A DNA stretch of 64,000 nt, taken from assembly GCA_023428755.1 (NCBI GenBank), contig JAEYWX010000009.1:113430-177429 (forward strand). The letters are read 5' to 3'. The first letter of the stretch is position 1. Each line of letters starts with the position of its first letter. Shown one piece after another: positions 36,855 through 44,838 of the stretch. The translations under genes and the position numbers were made by a program. Source of the stretch: Bacteroidota bacterium. GTDB lineage: Bacteria; Bacteroidota; Bacteroidia; Chitinophagales; Chitinophagaceae. The notes under the pieces were generated by a model. That model was not told where the DNA came from. It did not search any database and worked only from the letters and a program-made list of their open reading frames with translations.

Positions 36855-37673
36855 ATGATCGTGAATACAAAACTGTTCAAGGGATATTTCTTATGGAGTA
36901 TCCCTTTTTTATTCCTGGCTTGTAACGATGGGCCGGGAACGGCTGCCTATTTACCGCCCGATCCGAATAACTGTGAGTGGTATGTAAAGCAAGAGAAAGA
37001 AGGAGCGGCTACCGGAAATAAACTGGGATTGTATGCACTTCGTTTTTATCCCGACGGTAACTATACACTTTGTGCCGATCTGTTGTTTGAACAAGGCAAG
37101 TGGTCGTTCGATGCAGCTAAGAAACTGTTGGTGCTTGTTCCGGCAATCAAAACAGAGGAGCTCACTCAGCGTTACCTGCTGGATCAAAAACCAGCTGCCG
37201 GTAAAACCCAGTTCAGTTTTTTTCAAACCTATCCACCCGATAAAGCCAACCCCGATGAACTGGTGAATGTGTTTGCGGTCGGTAACCGTTCCAAAGCCGA
37301 TCCGTATAAAAAAGAAATGCACACCTGGCGACTAAGACCGGAACAGGAAGAAACAGAAGTTCAGATCAAACAACGGGTGATTGCTTACCTGCAGTTTATG
37401 CAGGCACTTTACCAGCACGCAGCTGATAACGATCTGGAAAACCCGGGTGGTAACTGGTATCCGCAACCGATCAAATTTTACAGCAACAAAGTAAGCATGG
37501 CCTACGAAAATGAATTGAGCGATTGGTACAGTTGTTTCTTCAGTAAAGAAGAGGCAGTGAAAGGATACCAGCTCATCAGCGGTGCATTAATGAGGGTAAA
37601 GATCGAAGGAGAAGATGATGTGAAACGGAATATCAACTGCCTGGAACAGTTATTGAAAACAATACAATCATAA
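36855..37673 (+). CDS. Hypothetical lipoprotein between gap and pgk
   Basis: The 272-residue protein starts 2 bases after the gap stop and has a lipoprotein leader (SIPFLFLAC, Cys at about 23). The N-terminal half contains a lipocalin-like pattern (LYALRFYPDGNYTLCADLLF, GKWSFDAAKKLLVLVP). The C-terminal half is helical and has no recognised domain. It is a cell-envelope protein of unknown function. Its tight linkage to gap suggests cotranscription rather than a role in glycolysis. Confidence 0.7.
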   Translation: MIVNTKLFKGYFLWSIPFLFLACNDGPGTAAYLPPDPNNCEWYVKQEKEGAATGNKLGLYALRFYPDGNYTLCADLLFEQGKWSFDAAKKLLVLVPAIKTEELTQRYLLDQKPAAGKTQFSFFQTYPPDKANPDELVNVFAVGNRSKADPYKKEMHTWRLRPEQEETEVQIKQRVIAYLQFMQALYQHAADNDLENPGGNWYPQPIKFYSNKVSMAYENELSDWYSCFFSKEEAVKGYQLISGALMRVKIEGEDDVKRNINCLEQLLKTIQS

Positions 37674-37744
37674 ATTAACACTGAATTTTCAAGAGCCAAA
37701 TAATAACTTCGCCCCACACTTATTCAAACAAAAAACTATTGCAT

Positions 37745-38947
37745 ATGAGTACTTTTTCAAACTATAATTTCAACAATCAAAAAGCATTGATCCGTGTTGA
37801 CTTTAATGTTCCGCTTGATAAGCAAACCCAGGCCATTACGGATGATACAAGAATGACCGCCGCTATTCCCACCATCAAGAAAATTCTGGCAGATGGCGGC
37901 AGCGTAATTCTAATGAGCCATCTCGGTCGTCCGAAAGAAGGACCCGAAGAAAGATATTCGTTGAAACATCTCATCAGTCATTTAGCTGCATTGCTTGGCG
38001 GCAACACGCCTGTACTGTTTGCCAACGATTGTATTGGCGAGCAGGCATATCTTACTGCCAGTATGATGAAACCAGGTGAAGTGCTGCTGTTAGAGAACCT
38101 TCGCTTTTACAAAGAAGAAGAAAAAGGCGACAAAGCATTTGCTGAAAAACTCAGCAAGCTGGGCGATGTATATGTAAACGATGCGTTTGGTACGGCCCAC
38201 CGAGCACATGCATCTACGGCAGTAATTGCAGACTATTTTCCGGCTGGTAAAAAAATGTTTGGCTTGTTGATGGAAGGCGAAGTGGCAGCCGGTGAAAAAG
38301 TATTGTTGCAGGCAGAAAAGCCATTTACAGCCATCATCGGCGGTGCAAAAGTGAGCGACAAAATTCTCATCATTGAAAACTTACTGCAACGGGCAACCGA
38401 TATTATCATTGGCGGTGGTATGGCCTATACGTTTATGAAAGCGATGGGTGGTACCATCGGCAATTCGTTGTGCGAAGAAGATCGCCTGGACACAGCAAAA
38501 GATATTCTTGAAAAAGCAGCAGCCAAAGGTGTACGCATCCATTTGCCCAGCGATTCGGTAATTGCCGACAAGTTTGCGGCCGACGCCAATACCTCAACCG
38601 CTCCCAGCAATCATATTCCCGACGGATGGATGGGGCTTGATATTGGTGCCAATGCCTGCGAGCAGTTTAAAAATGTACTCGTTCATTCCAAAACCATTTT
38701 GTGGAATGGTCCCATGGGTGTGTTTGAAATGGAAAAATTCCAACACGGTACAAAAACGATTGCCGAAGCAGTAGCCGAAGCAACTGGTAAAGGCGCATAC
38801 TCCTTAGTGGGCGGTGGCGACAGTGTAGCAGCCGTAAACGATTTTGGTTTTGCTGATAAGGTGAGTTATATCTCAACCGGCGGCGGCGCCATGCTGGAGT
38901 TTTTTGAAGGCAAACAATTGCCGGGTATTGCGGCTATAAAAGCATAA
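37745..38947 (+). CDS. pgk: Phosphoglycerate kinase
   Basis: PGK makes ATP from 1,3-bisphosphoglycerate. The 400-residue protein begins MSTFSNYNFNNQKALIRVDF and has the substrate-site ILMSHLGRPK and LLLENLRFYKEEEKGD. The hinge region reads FTAIIGGAKVSDKI, and the nucleotide site includes ILWNGPMGVFEMEKF and LVGGGDSVAA. The ATG at 37745 is used; a TTG two codons earlier is the alternative. It has its own TAACTTCG box 34 bases upstream, so it can also be transcribed apart from gap. Confidence 0.97.
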   Translation: MSTFSNYNFNNQKALIRVDFNVPLDKQTQAITDDTRMTAAIPTIKKILADGGSVILMSHLGRPKEGPEERYSLKHLISHLAALLGGNTPVLFANDCIGEQAYLTASMMKPGEVLLLENLRFYKEEEKGDKAFAEKLSKLGDVYVNDAFGTAHRAHASTAVIADYFPAGKKMFGLLMEGEVAAGEKVLLQAEKPFTAIIGGAKVSDKILIIENLLQRATDIIIGGGMAYTFMKAMGGTIGNSLCEEDRLDTAKDILEKAAAKGVRIHLPSDSVIADKFAADANTSTAPSNHIPDGWMGLDIGANACEQFKNVLVHSKTILWNGPMGVFEMEKFQHGTKTIAEAVAEATGKGAYSLVGGGDSVAAVNDFGFADKVSYISTGGGAMLEFFEGKQLPGIAAIKA

Positions 38948-38970
38948 CTATCAATTTTTGAAATAACGAC

Positions 38971-39005
38971 AGGGTGTCAGCTTTTCAAAGTCGGCACCCT
39001 TTGTG
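38971..39005 (+). terminator. Terminator of pgk
   Basis: AGGGTGTC and GGCACCCT (one G-T pair) enclose an inner CTTTT/AAAG pairing, followed by TTTGTGTTT. Confidence 0.7.
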
Positions 39006-39152
39006 TTTCATAAATTCATTGCATCAAATGAAATGTTTCAATTAAATTTAAAGTGAAAAGCATCATTGCTTCGCAATACATTTTATCTTATCTGTAACTA
39101 AGAAGGGAAATAAACAACATATCATTATTCAATTAAAATAAACAAACAAAAC

Positions 39153-39743
39153 ATGAAAACCGGAAGTATCATCACCATCGTTGTATTAGTTCTCGTTGCC
39201 TTTATCGGCTTCAGAGGCTGCAGTGGTTATAACGGATTGGTAAAGCAAGACGAAGTAGTAAAAGAAAAATGGAACAATGTGCAGAGCGATTATCAGCGAA
39301 GGGCCGATCTCATTCCAAATCTTGTAAACACCGTGAAAGGCGAAGCCAATTTTGAACAGCAAACATTGATTAATGTCATTGAAGCCCGTTCAAAAGCAAC
39401 CAGCGTAAAAGTGGATCCATCCAATATAACTCCTGAAAAGTTAGCCGAGTTTCAACAGGCACAAAGTGGTGTAAGCAGTGCCTTGAGCCGTTTATTAGCG
39501 GTGGTGGAGAATTATCCCAACCTCAAAGCCAATGAAGGTTTCCGCAATCTGCAAACACAACTGGAAGGAACAGAAAACCGGATTAAGGTGGCACGCAATG
39601 ATTTCAACGCTGCTGTGAAAGATTATAATACACAGGTTCGTTCATTCCCGATGAATTTATTTGCAGGTATGTTTGGCTTCAAAACAAAAGAAGGTTTTGC
39701 AGCAGAAGCCGGCAGCGACAAAGCACCTGAAGTAAAATTCTGA
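39153..39743 (+). CDS. lemA: LemA family protein
   Basis: The 196-residue protein has one N-terminal membrane helix (IITIVVLVLVAFIGF) and the LemA domain (KEKWNNVQSDYQRRADLIPN and LVNTVKGEANFEQQTLINVI). LemA proteins are membrane-anchored helical bundles of unclear function. The following two genes encode TPM-domain proteins at gaps of 10 and 6 bases, the arrangement usually seen for lemA. Confidence 0.93.
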   Translation: MKTGSIITIVVLVLVAFIGFRGCSGYNGLVKQDEVVKEKWNNVQSDYQRRADLIPNLVNTVKGEANFEQQTLINVIEARSKATSVKVDPSNITPEKLAEFQQAQSGVSSALSRLLAVVENYPNLKANEGFRNLQTQLEGTENRIKVARNDFNAAVKDYNTQVRSFPMNLFAGMFGFKTKEGFAAEAGSDKAPEVKF

Positions 39744-39753
39744 TAACAACCAC

Positions 39754-40215
39754 ATGGGCATTTTTTCGTTCTTCACAAAAAAGCAAGACTGGTTTACACC
39801 GGAGGAGCATGCATCCATTGTAAATGCGATCCGTGCTGCCGAAAAGCGTACATCGGGAGAGATTCGTGTGTTTGTGGAAAGCCGTTGCAGTTATGTAGAT
39901 CCGGTTGACCGTGCGGTGGAAGTATTCTTTGGATTAAAGATGGAGAAAACGGAAGACCGTAACGGTGTGCTGCTGTACATTGCCATGAAAGATCATCAGC
40001 TGGCGGTGTTTGGCGATCAGGGTATCCACGAAAAAGTGGGCACTGCTTTCTGGAACAAGGAAATACAGCTAATGCTTTCATCGTTCAGCAAACACAATTA
40101 TGCAGAAGGCATTGTAAAGATCGTGACCGATATTGGCGAGGCCCTGGTTACAAATTTTCCTTACGAAAACGAAGACAGGAACGAATTACCCGACGACATT
40201 GTTTTCGGACGATAG
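39754..40215 (+). CDS. TPM domain-containing protein, short soluble form
   Basis: The 153-residue protein is a single TPM (TPM_phosphatase) domain. EEHASIVNAIRAAEKRTSGE, IRVFVESRC and DRNGVLLYIAMKDHQLAVFG are the family core, with KVGTAFWNKEIQ and GIVKIVTDIGEAL. There is no signal peptide. It stands between lemA and a second, membrane-bound TPM protein, within one operon. Confidence 0.88.
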   Translation: MGIFSFFTKKQDWFTPEEHASIVNAIRAAEKRTSGEIRVFVESRCSYVDPVDRAVEVFFGLKMEKTEDRNGVLLYIAMKDHQLAVFGDQGIHEKVGTAFWNKEIQLMLSSFSKHNYAEGIVKIVTDIGEALVTNFPYENEDRNELPDDIVFGR

Positions 40216-40221
40216 AAACAC

Positions 40222-41040
40222 ATGAAGATTTTTAAATTCACCATACTTTCTTTTTTATTCCTTGTGCTGGGCGTTATGCTCCATGCACAGGGAATTGAAA
40301 AGTATATACCGGCCGTTCCCAACCCTCCAAAGCTGGTAAACGATTACATTGATGTACTCACTCCTGAACAGGAACAGGCGCTGGAACGGAAACTGGTGGC
40401 GTACGACGACAGCACCAGTAACCAGTTTACCATTATTACCATTGCTGATATCGGCGATTATGACATTGCTGACTTTTCGGTTGCACTTGGCCGTAAGTGG
40501 GGTGTGGGCGGAAAAGAATTCAACAACGGGTTGGTGCTGGTCGTTCTCATCCCGAAAGATGGCGGCAAACGCCGGGTATGGATCGCTACCGGTTACGGAC
40601 TGGAAGGTGCCATTCCTGATATTACCGCCAAGAAAATTATTGAAGCCGATATTATTCCCAACTTCAAAGCCAATGATATTTATCGTGGATTGGATGAAGG
40701 CACCAGCGATCTCATGCGTGCAGCAGCAGGCGAATACAAAGCACCGGCCGGTTACAGCAACCGTAGAAAAAGTAAAGGTGGCGGAAGCATACTGGGGGCC
40801 ATGATCATATTCATTATTATCATGATCGTTATTTCCAACATCAACAAACGTGGCGGTGGCGGCATGATGAGTCGACGTGGTTACAGGCGTTGGGATAACA
40901 ATGTGCCCCCCATCTGGTGGTTCCCGTCCGGCGGTGGAGGAGGAGGCAGCAGCGGCTGGGGCGGTGGCGGCAGCAGCGGTGGTTTCGGAGGCTTCGGCGG
41001 TGGAGGTTTTGGTGGCGGCGGAGCAGGAGGAAGCTGGTAA
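40222..41040 (+). CDS. TPM domain protein with membrane helix and glycine-rich tail (YgcG-like)
   Basis: The 272-residue protein has a signal peptide (FTILSFLFLVLGVMLHAQ), a TPM domain in the envelope (YIDVLTPEQEQALERKLVAY; FTIITIADIGDYDIADFSVA; NGLVLVVLIPKDGG), a membrane helix (ILGAMIIFIIIMIVI, about 192-206) and a Gly/Ser-rich tail ending GGAGGSW. That is the standard YgcG-like layout. The antisense reading frame across this tail is long only because of the repeated Gly codons. Confidence 0.92.
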   Translation: MKIFKFTILSFLFLVLGVMLHAQGIEKYIPAVPNPPKLVNDYIDVLTPEQEQALERKLVAYDDSTSNQFTIITIADIGDYDIADFSVALGRKWGVGGKEFNNGLVLVVLIPKDGGKRRVWIATGYGLEGAIPDITAKKIIEADIIPNFKANDIYRGLDEGTSDLMRAAAGEYKAPAGYSNRRKSKGGGSILGAMIIFIIIMIVISNINKRGGGGMMSRRGYRRWDNNVPPIWWFPSGGGGGGSSGWGGGGSSGGFGGFGGGGFGGGGAGGSW

Positions 41041-41047
41041 GAAATAA

Positions 41048-41079
41048 AACAACGGGTTTGCATGTGCAAACCCGTTGTT
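41048..41079 (+). terminator. Terminator of the lemA-TPM-TPM operon
   Basis: A 15-bp perfect inverted repeat with core CAACGGGTTTGCA and TGCAAACCCGTTG, centred on TG, beginning 7 bases after the stop and ending in TTGTTGTTT. Confidence 0.88.
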
Positions 41080-41217
41080 GTTTCATGAATTATTTGGATA
41101 GGTTATAAGGTCGTTCTTTTCCCACATCCAATTTAATTCCTTTTTTAAATGATTGCATACCCTCTCTCTTTGCGTCTCTTCTTGCCCTTGTTGATTTGCA
41201 ACAGAAAAAAGCACGCC

Positions 41218-41242
41218 GTGGTTGGGTCTCCCGACCAACCAC
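41218..41242. repeat. REP-like palindrome
   Basis: GTGGTTGG and CCAACCAC flank a centre of GTCTCCCGA; an alternative inner pairing is GGG-TCT-CCC. It lies in the 291-base spacer before the accessory region. The same spacer has two copies of AATGATTGCATRCCC, at about 41148 and 41260. Confidence 0.5.
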
Positions 41243-41331
41243 ATGAAGCACTATATTTGAATGATTGCATGCCCTTTCATCCTTTGCAGCTCAATTGCAA
41301 ACACACACCCTATACTTGCTGAAAAATACAT

Positions 41332-41748
41332 ATGCAGAAATTATTTAGAACCACGATGCTCCTGTTCTTACTCGCAGTAAGTATGTTTGGTTGCTCCGCT
41401 GTCAAAACGGTAAATCTGAAACAGGGCTGTACTTTTCATTCCCAACAGGATACAACCGACAAAAAAATGAAAAGGGCAATCCGTAAAACCTTGCGCCAAA
41501 TGAAACGAAAAGGTGTATTCAAAAGGAAGAATGCAATGGCTTTTGGAACTGGCTGGAGTATATTTGAGAAATACCAACATCGGCTACATGAATACATTCG
41601 AAAACAGGTTCCAGACCTTTCGTATCAAAGAAATCGAAGCCTGTCTGCGCAGCAGGGCCTGGACAAAAGAAGCATTACTCGAAGAAATGAACGAACGGAT
41701 CATACAGGAATTTGGCCCGGAAAAACAAGTGCAGGAGCGTACATTTAA
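41332..41748 (+). CDS. Possible small lipoprotein overlapping the WYL gene
   Basis: The first 22 residues read as a lipoprotein leader (MLLFLLAVSMFGC), after which the 138-residue frame becomes basic (KRAIRKTLRQMKRKG). The last 54 codons overlap the WYL regulator in another frame and look like shadow sequence. The true gene may be shorter, or its 3' end may have been lost when the regulator gene came to lie there. Confidence 0.4.
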   Translation: MQKLFRTTMLLFLLAVSMFGCSAVKTVNLKQGCTFHSQQDTTDKKMKRAIRKTLRQMKRKGVFKRKNAMAFGTGWSIFEKYQHRLHEYIRKQVPDLSYQRNRSLSAQQGLDKRSITRRNERTDHTGIWPGKTSAGAYI

Positions 41749-42622
41749 CGAAGACCTCAAAAAGATCAAAAACAGGCTGGAAGAGGAAGGCGAAACAATT
41801 AAAAAGACCAGGATTGGAACACAGGTATATTATGAATACAGTAATAAAGAAATCTCCTGTTTTGATGAAGCCCTTTCCAAAGCCGATGTACAAAAAATCA
41901 CCAAAGCCCTTGCAGTGATTGATCAGGTAAAAGGCATTGCATTTAACCGTACACTTACGGACGTAATCGGTAAGCTGAACACACAGGTACGCTCAAGAGA
42001 AAACAAAGAAAAACCGGTAATCAGTTTCCAGACGGATGCCGTGGCTGATGGATTTGAACACATTTCCGAACTGTATGATGCAATCATCGGTAAGCACGTA
42101 ATTTCCTTCCCCTACAAACCCTTTCATGAGCAACAGTCTGAAAAAAATGTACATCCCTATTATTTGAAACAATACAATAACCGCTGGTTTTTATTTGGCT
42201 ATGTTTTAAAAAATAAAAGAGTTGAAGTATTTGCATTGGATAGAATAGCCGGTAACATTAAGAAGATGATCAAAGAACCCTACCTCGAACCGGAAGGCTT
42301 TTTTGATCCGGAAGAATATTTCAGTGACATCATCGGAGTTACCCGTTACCCAAGTGTGCCAAAGCAGGAAATTATAATTAACATCAGTGCTGTTAGTGCA
42401 GCTTATGTGCAAACAAAGAAATGGCACAGTTCTCAGGAAGTAGTTCATTCCAACAAAGATGGCAGCATCCGCATCCGATTATTGCTTATTCCGAATCGGG
42501 AGTTGAAGCAGCTGATTCTTAGTATGGGTGCTGCCGCAAAAGTAATCAGCCCTGCAAGCCTCGTAAAAGAAATGAAAGAAGAAGCAGAAGCATTGGCTGC
42601 AGCATACAAAACAAAAAAATAA
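41588..42622 (+). CDS. WYL domain-containing transcriptional regulator
   Basis: Starting at the ATG at 41588, the 344-residue protein has an N-terminal winged-helix-like part (RIKEIEACLRSRAWTKEALL) and a central WYL domain. There VHPYYLKQYNNRWFLFGYV carries W-F-L in place of W-Y-L, followed by the conserved basic VFALDRI. A C-terminal WCX-type extension follows. WYL regulators often control defence systems and bind nucleic-acid-derived ligands. It is the first gene of the accessory stretch that also contains HEPN and STAND genes, though none is directly linked to it. Confidence 0.85.
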   Translation: MNTFENRFQTFRIKEIEACLRSRAWTKEALLEEMNERIIQEFGPEKQVQERTFNEDLKKIKNRLEEEGETIKKTRIGTQVYYEYSNKEISCFDEALSKADVQKITKALAVIDQVKGIAFNRTLTDVIGKLNTQVRSRENKEKPVISFQTDAVADGFEHISELYDAIIGKHVISFPYKPFHEQQSEKNVHPYYLKQYNNRWFLFGYVLKNKRVEVFALDRIAGNIKKMIKEPYLEPEGFFDPEEYFSDIIGVTRYPSVPKQEIIINISAVSAAYVQTKKWHSSQEVVHSNKDGSIRIRLLLIPNRELKQLILSMGAAAKVISPASLVKEMKEEAEALAAAYKTKK

Positions 42623-42702
42623 ACGTCGCAAATGCCACTATGAATTGGAAACAATTGCTCACCCCTGTTGAAAACATTTTTAGGAGCTGATGAGAGCTGA
42701 AT

Positions 42703-42718
42703 CCCCTCCCGGGAGGGG
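42703..42718. repeat. GC-rich 16-bp palindrome
   Basis: CCCCTCCCGGGAGGGG, perfect, followed by TTAGGGGTGGG. Similar in composition to the element inside the A2M gene at 1803-1837. Confidence 0.5.
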
Positions 42719-42801
42719 TTAGGGGTGGGTTGCTTTAATTCAAATAATAAATTGAATCTATTACGGAAACAGGAATAGTAAAATATAGTTAAGCTATCCT
42801 G

Positions 42802-43488
42802 TTAGTCGATTTGTGAAAAAGGATACAAACGTGTATAATCCATATCCGTTTTGCTCCTGTAAAAATGTAATCCGTCATCTGTAAGTACCAGTTCTGCGCC
42901 GGTTCTGTAAAACCCTTTCAAATCCTTAGCCAATAATTTTTCTGCAGCATGCTGTAATTGCAGTATCAGGTGCCGGAAACTTCCGGTTGATCCCGTAATA
43001 AAATGCAGTCCGCAGGCAGCTCCGTTTGCCAGCAGTTCCAACACATACCTCCCTGTTTTCTTCTTCTTAAACACAAGCAGCAAGCTGAGGTCGTCAATAA
43101 AAATATAAACCGGCTGTATCGTATTGTTGCTGTCGCTGCTTTTTTGTTTCTGCCGCAGTTTCAATTGCCGGTATAAGTGTTCAAAAAAAAGATCAGGTGA
43201 ACTGCCTTGCAAATCGGTTGTATCCTGAAACCGTACGAAGCGGTCCAATAGCGTAAATGAATATTGTTCAAATAAACCTGCAAGAGTACGATGTGCTGAA
43301 TAAGCAATCAGTACAGTTGGTTGTTGATGCAGTTCAGAAAGCCAGTATTTAAAAAGATGCGTTACCTGCTCAGGCCTGCTCCACGAAAAAAACAAATGCC
43401 CTTCCGTTTGCAGGTCAGCAAACAACAATTGTCCTTCACTCGTAAGCCCCGTTGCAAGTAAGCAGCCGGAATGTTTTTCAAAATGCAT
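42802..43488 (-). CDS. Unrecognised protein with FtsK-like Walker B/sensor pattern
   Basis: The 228-residue protein is last in a four-gene reverse-strand set. It has no Walker A. Its second half contains VYIFIDDLSLLLVF, then a Leu-rich helix and GAACGLHFITGST, which resembles the Walker B and following His/sensor segment of FtsK/HerA-type motors. This similarity is weak. An N-terminal segment (SGCLLATGLTSEGQLLFADL) looks like a beta-sheet start. It could be a regulatory or degenerate relative of such ATPases; no function is assigned. Confidence 0.6.
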   Translation of the reverse strand: MHFEKHSGCLLATGLTSEGQLLFADLQTEGHLFFSWSRPEQVTHLFKYWLSELHQQPTVLIAYSAHRTLAGLFEQYSFTLLDRFVRFQDTTDLQGSSPDLFFEHLYRQLKLRQKQKSSDSNNTIQPVYIFIDDLSLLLVFKKKKTGRYVLELLANGAACGLHFITGSTGSFRHLILQLQHAAEKLLAKDLKGFYRTGAELVLTDDGLHFYRSKTDMDYTRLYPFSQID

Positions 43489-43553
43489 AATAGAACGCTG
43501 ATACTTTCAGTAACGAAGTAAAATACGTTGCGCTGCTTCCTAAAGCAAGAACA

Positions 43554-43898
43554 TTAATCCGTAAACGAATCTCTGCCAGTAAGCCAGGCAATCAATAAAA
43601 ACAAACAACCGGGCAATAAAAAAAGCAGGTAAAAAAACAACAGCTTTAACAGCACAAATGAAATATCATCCTTAGCTGCTGCATAACTCGTATCCGGGCT
43701 TGCTATTACTGCTACTAAAAATAACACCACTTGTGCAAGAAACAGCCATACGGCCAGCCAACCAATCCGGGCACGTTCTGCACGGTTGCTTGTAAACAGG
43801 CAGGCCCATCCACGGCCACCGCAATACAGGTAAATACCAATCAGGAAAATAGTCAGCAACTGTTTCAGTAAACTGCCGCCTTGTTTTTCGTTTGTCAT
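43554..43898 (-). CDS. Small membrane protein of unknown function
   Basis: The 114-residue protein, starting at the ATG at 43898, has about three membrane helices: LLTIFLIGIYLYCGG, IGWLAVWLFLAQVVLFLVAV and LLKLLFFYLLFLLPGCLFLLI. No family is recognised. It lies 65 bases upstream of the FtsK-like gene and 42 bases downstream of the 94-residue gene, in the same direction. Confidence 0.6.
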   Translation of the reverse strand: MTNEKQGGSLLKQLLTIFLIGIYLYCGGRGWACLFTSNRAERARIGWLAVWLFLAQVVLFLVAVIASPDTSYAAAKDDISFVLLKLLFFYLLFLLPGCLFLLIAWLTGRDSFTD

Positions 43899-43940
43899 AC
43901 ACAATGCTTGTTTAAGTGGTGGAGTTGAATTGGGGAAACA

Positions 43941-44225
43941 TCAAATGATATCCTGTTCTACAGCAGATGCATACCAGCGGATGGCATCCAGGTTTTTGTA
44001 AACAATACCGGGATGTTCGATCATCTCCAGCAGGTTAATTACAAAATCGGGTGCATCGCTTTTCTTTGCCAGTTTGCATAAGTGTGGTTGCAGGATCATA
44101 GCGGGATAACTGAAAACGGTACGCCACTCCTCAATCAGTCCCGTGGCAGGTACATAGTAAAAACAATGATCGGTACAAACAGACCGTGCCGGAAAAGGCC
44201 GACGGATCGTGATTAAATGAATCAT
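43941..44225 (-). CDS. Hypothetical protein, 94 residues
   Basis: The protein begins MIHLITIRRPFPARS and has an amphipathic C-terminal half (NLLEMIEHPGIVYKNLDAIR). No motif is recognised. It starts 21 bases after the stop of the zinc/coiled-coil gene, supporting an operon. Confidence 0.5.
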   Translation of the reverse strand: MIHLITIRRPFPARSVCTDHCFYYVPATGLIEEWRTVFSYPAMILQPHLCKLAKKSDAPDFVINLLEMIEHPGIVYKNLDAIRWYASAVEQDII

Positions 44226-44246
44226 AAAAATGGCAGGTTTAAAAAT

Positions 44247-44615
44247 TTAAGAAACAACTGCAGCAGCTTGTAAATCCTTTACTTTTTGCTCAAAGGAAGT
44301 TTGCAGGTTTTGTATCAATAAACGGTAACGTGTGATCTCCCGCTGGAGCTTTACCTGTTGTTCATACAGTTTCAGTTCACGCAGCAACAGCTTTAGCTTA
44401 CGGTGCACATACAAAATAGTTTCTGCTACGCAACTGTTGTCCAGTTCCTCCACATCAGCTTGCAGGGCGCTGATGCGCTCACTCAGGGGTTTGCTCACAG
44501 GTGGCTTTGTTGCTAACGGTTGCGCCTTGCTTAGTAAATGCCTGCGTTTATAATTTCCTTTAGTGCCACACCAGTAACAATCGGTACCGCTGCTGCCATT
44601 GCATCTGCATTTCAT
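44247..44615 (-). CDS. Zinc-binding coiled-coil hypothetical protein
   Basis: The start at 44615 is chosen because the Cys motif then lies at the N-terminus. The 122-residue protein begins MKCRCNGSSGTDCYWCGTKG, a likely zinc knuckle (CxC and CxxC). A long predicted coiled coil follows (SERISALQADVEELDNS and HRKLKLLLRELKLYEQQVKL). It is first in the reverse-strand four-gene set and probably the gene nearest its promoter. Confidence 0.55.
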   Translation of the reverse strand: MKCRCNGSSGTDCYWCGTKGNYKRRHLLSKAQPLATKPPVSKPLSERISALQADVEELDNSCVAETILYVHRKLKLLLRELKLYEQQVKLQREITRYRLLIQNLQTSFEQKVKDLQAAAVVS

Positions 44616-44804
44616 TGAACGAATCGTTTGTTGTGAATAATGATGAACAATGCAAGAGTACAACCTGGCTTTGCAGTCTATTTGCAAACTGATCGGGGAT
44701 AATATCGATTGGTTAGCTTGCCAGTGTCATTTTTTTAGATTTATACCACGAAAATAAAAGGGCTGTATGCAGTTTATTCACAGCTATAACTTACTTAATT
44801 GCTA

Positions 44805-44825
44805 TAGATTTGTAGATATCTACAA
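44805..44825 (+). promoter_or_regulatory. Promoter -7 box overlapping a perfect operator-like palindrome
   Basis: TAGATTTG (44805-44812) matches TAnnTTTG. It overlaps the perfect 16-bp palindrome TTGTAGATATCTACAA (44810-44825), which ends 13 bases before the HEPN start. A repressor bound there would cover the transcription start, as in autoregulated toxin genes. Confidence 0.6.
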
Positions 44826-44838
44826 CAAATACTAAATT

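Noticed and set aside
40255..41052. 265-codon antisense ORF across the TPM gene and proline-rich ORFs near 40881
   Set aside because: They result from Gly-rich codons of the TPM protein read backwards.
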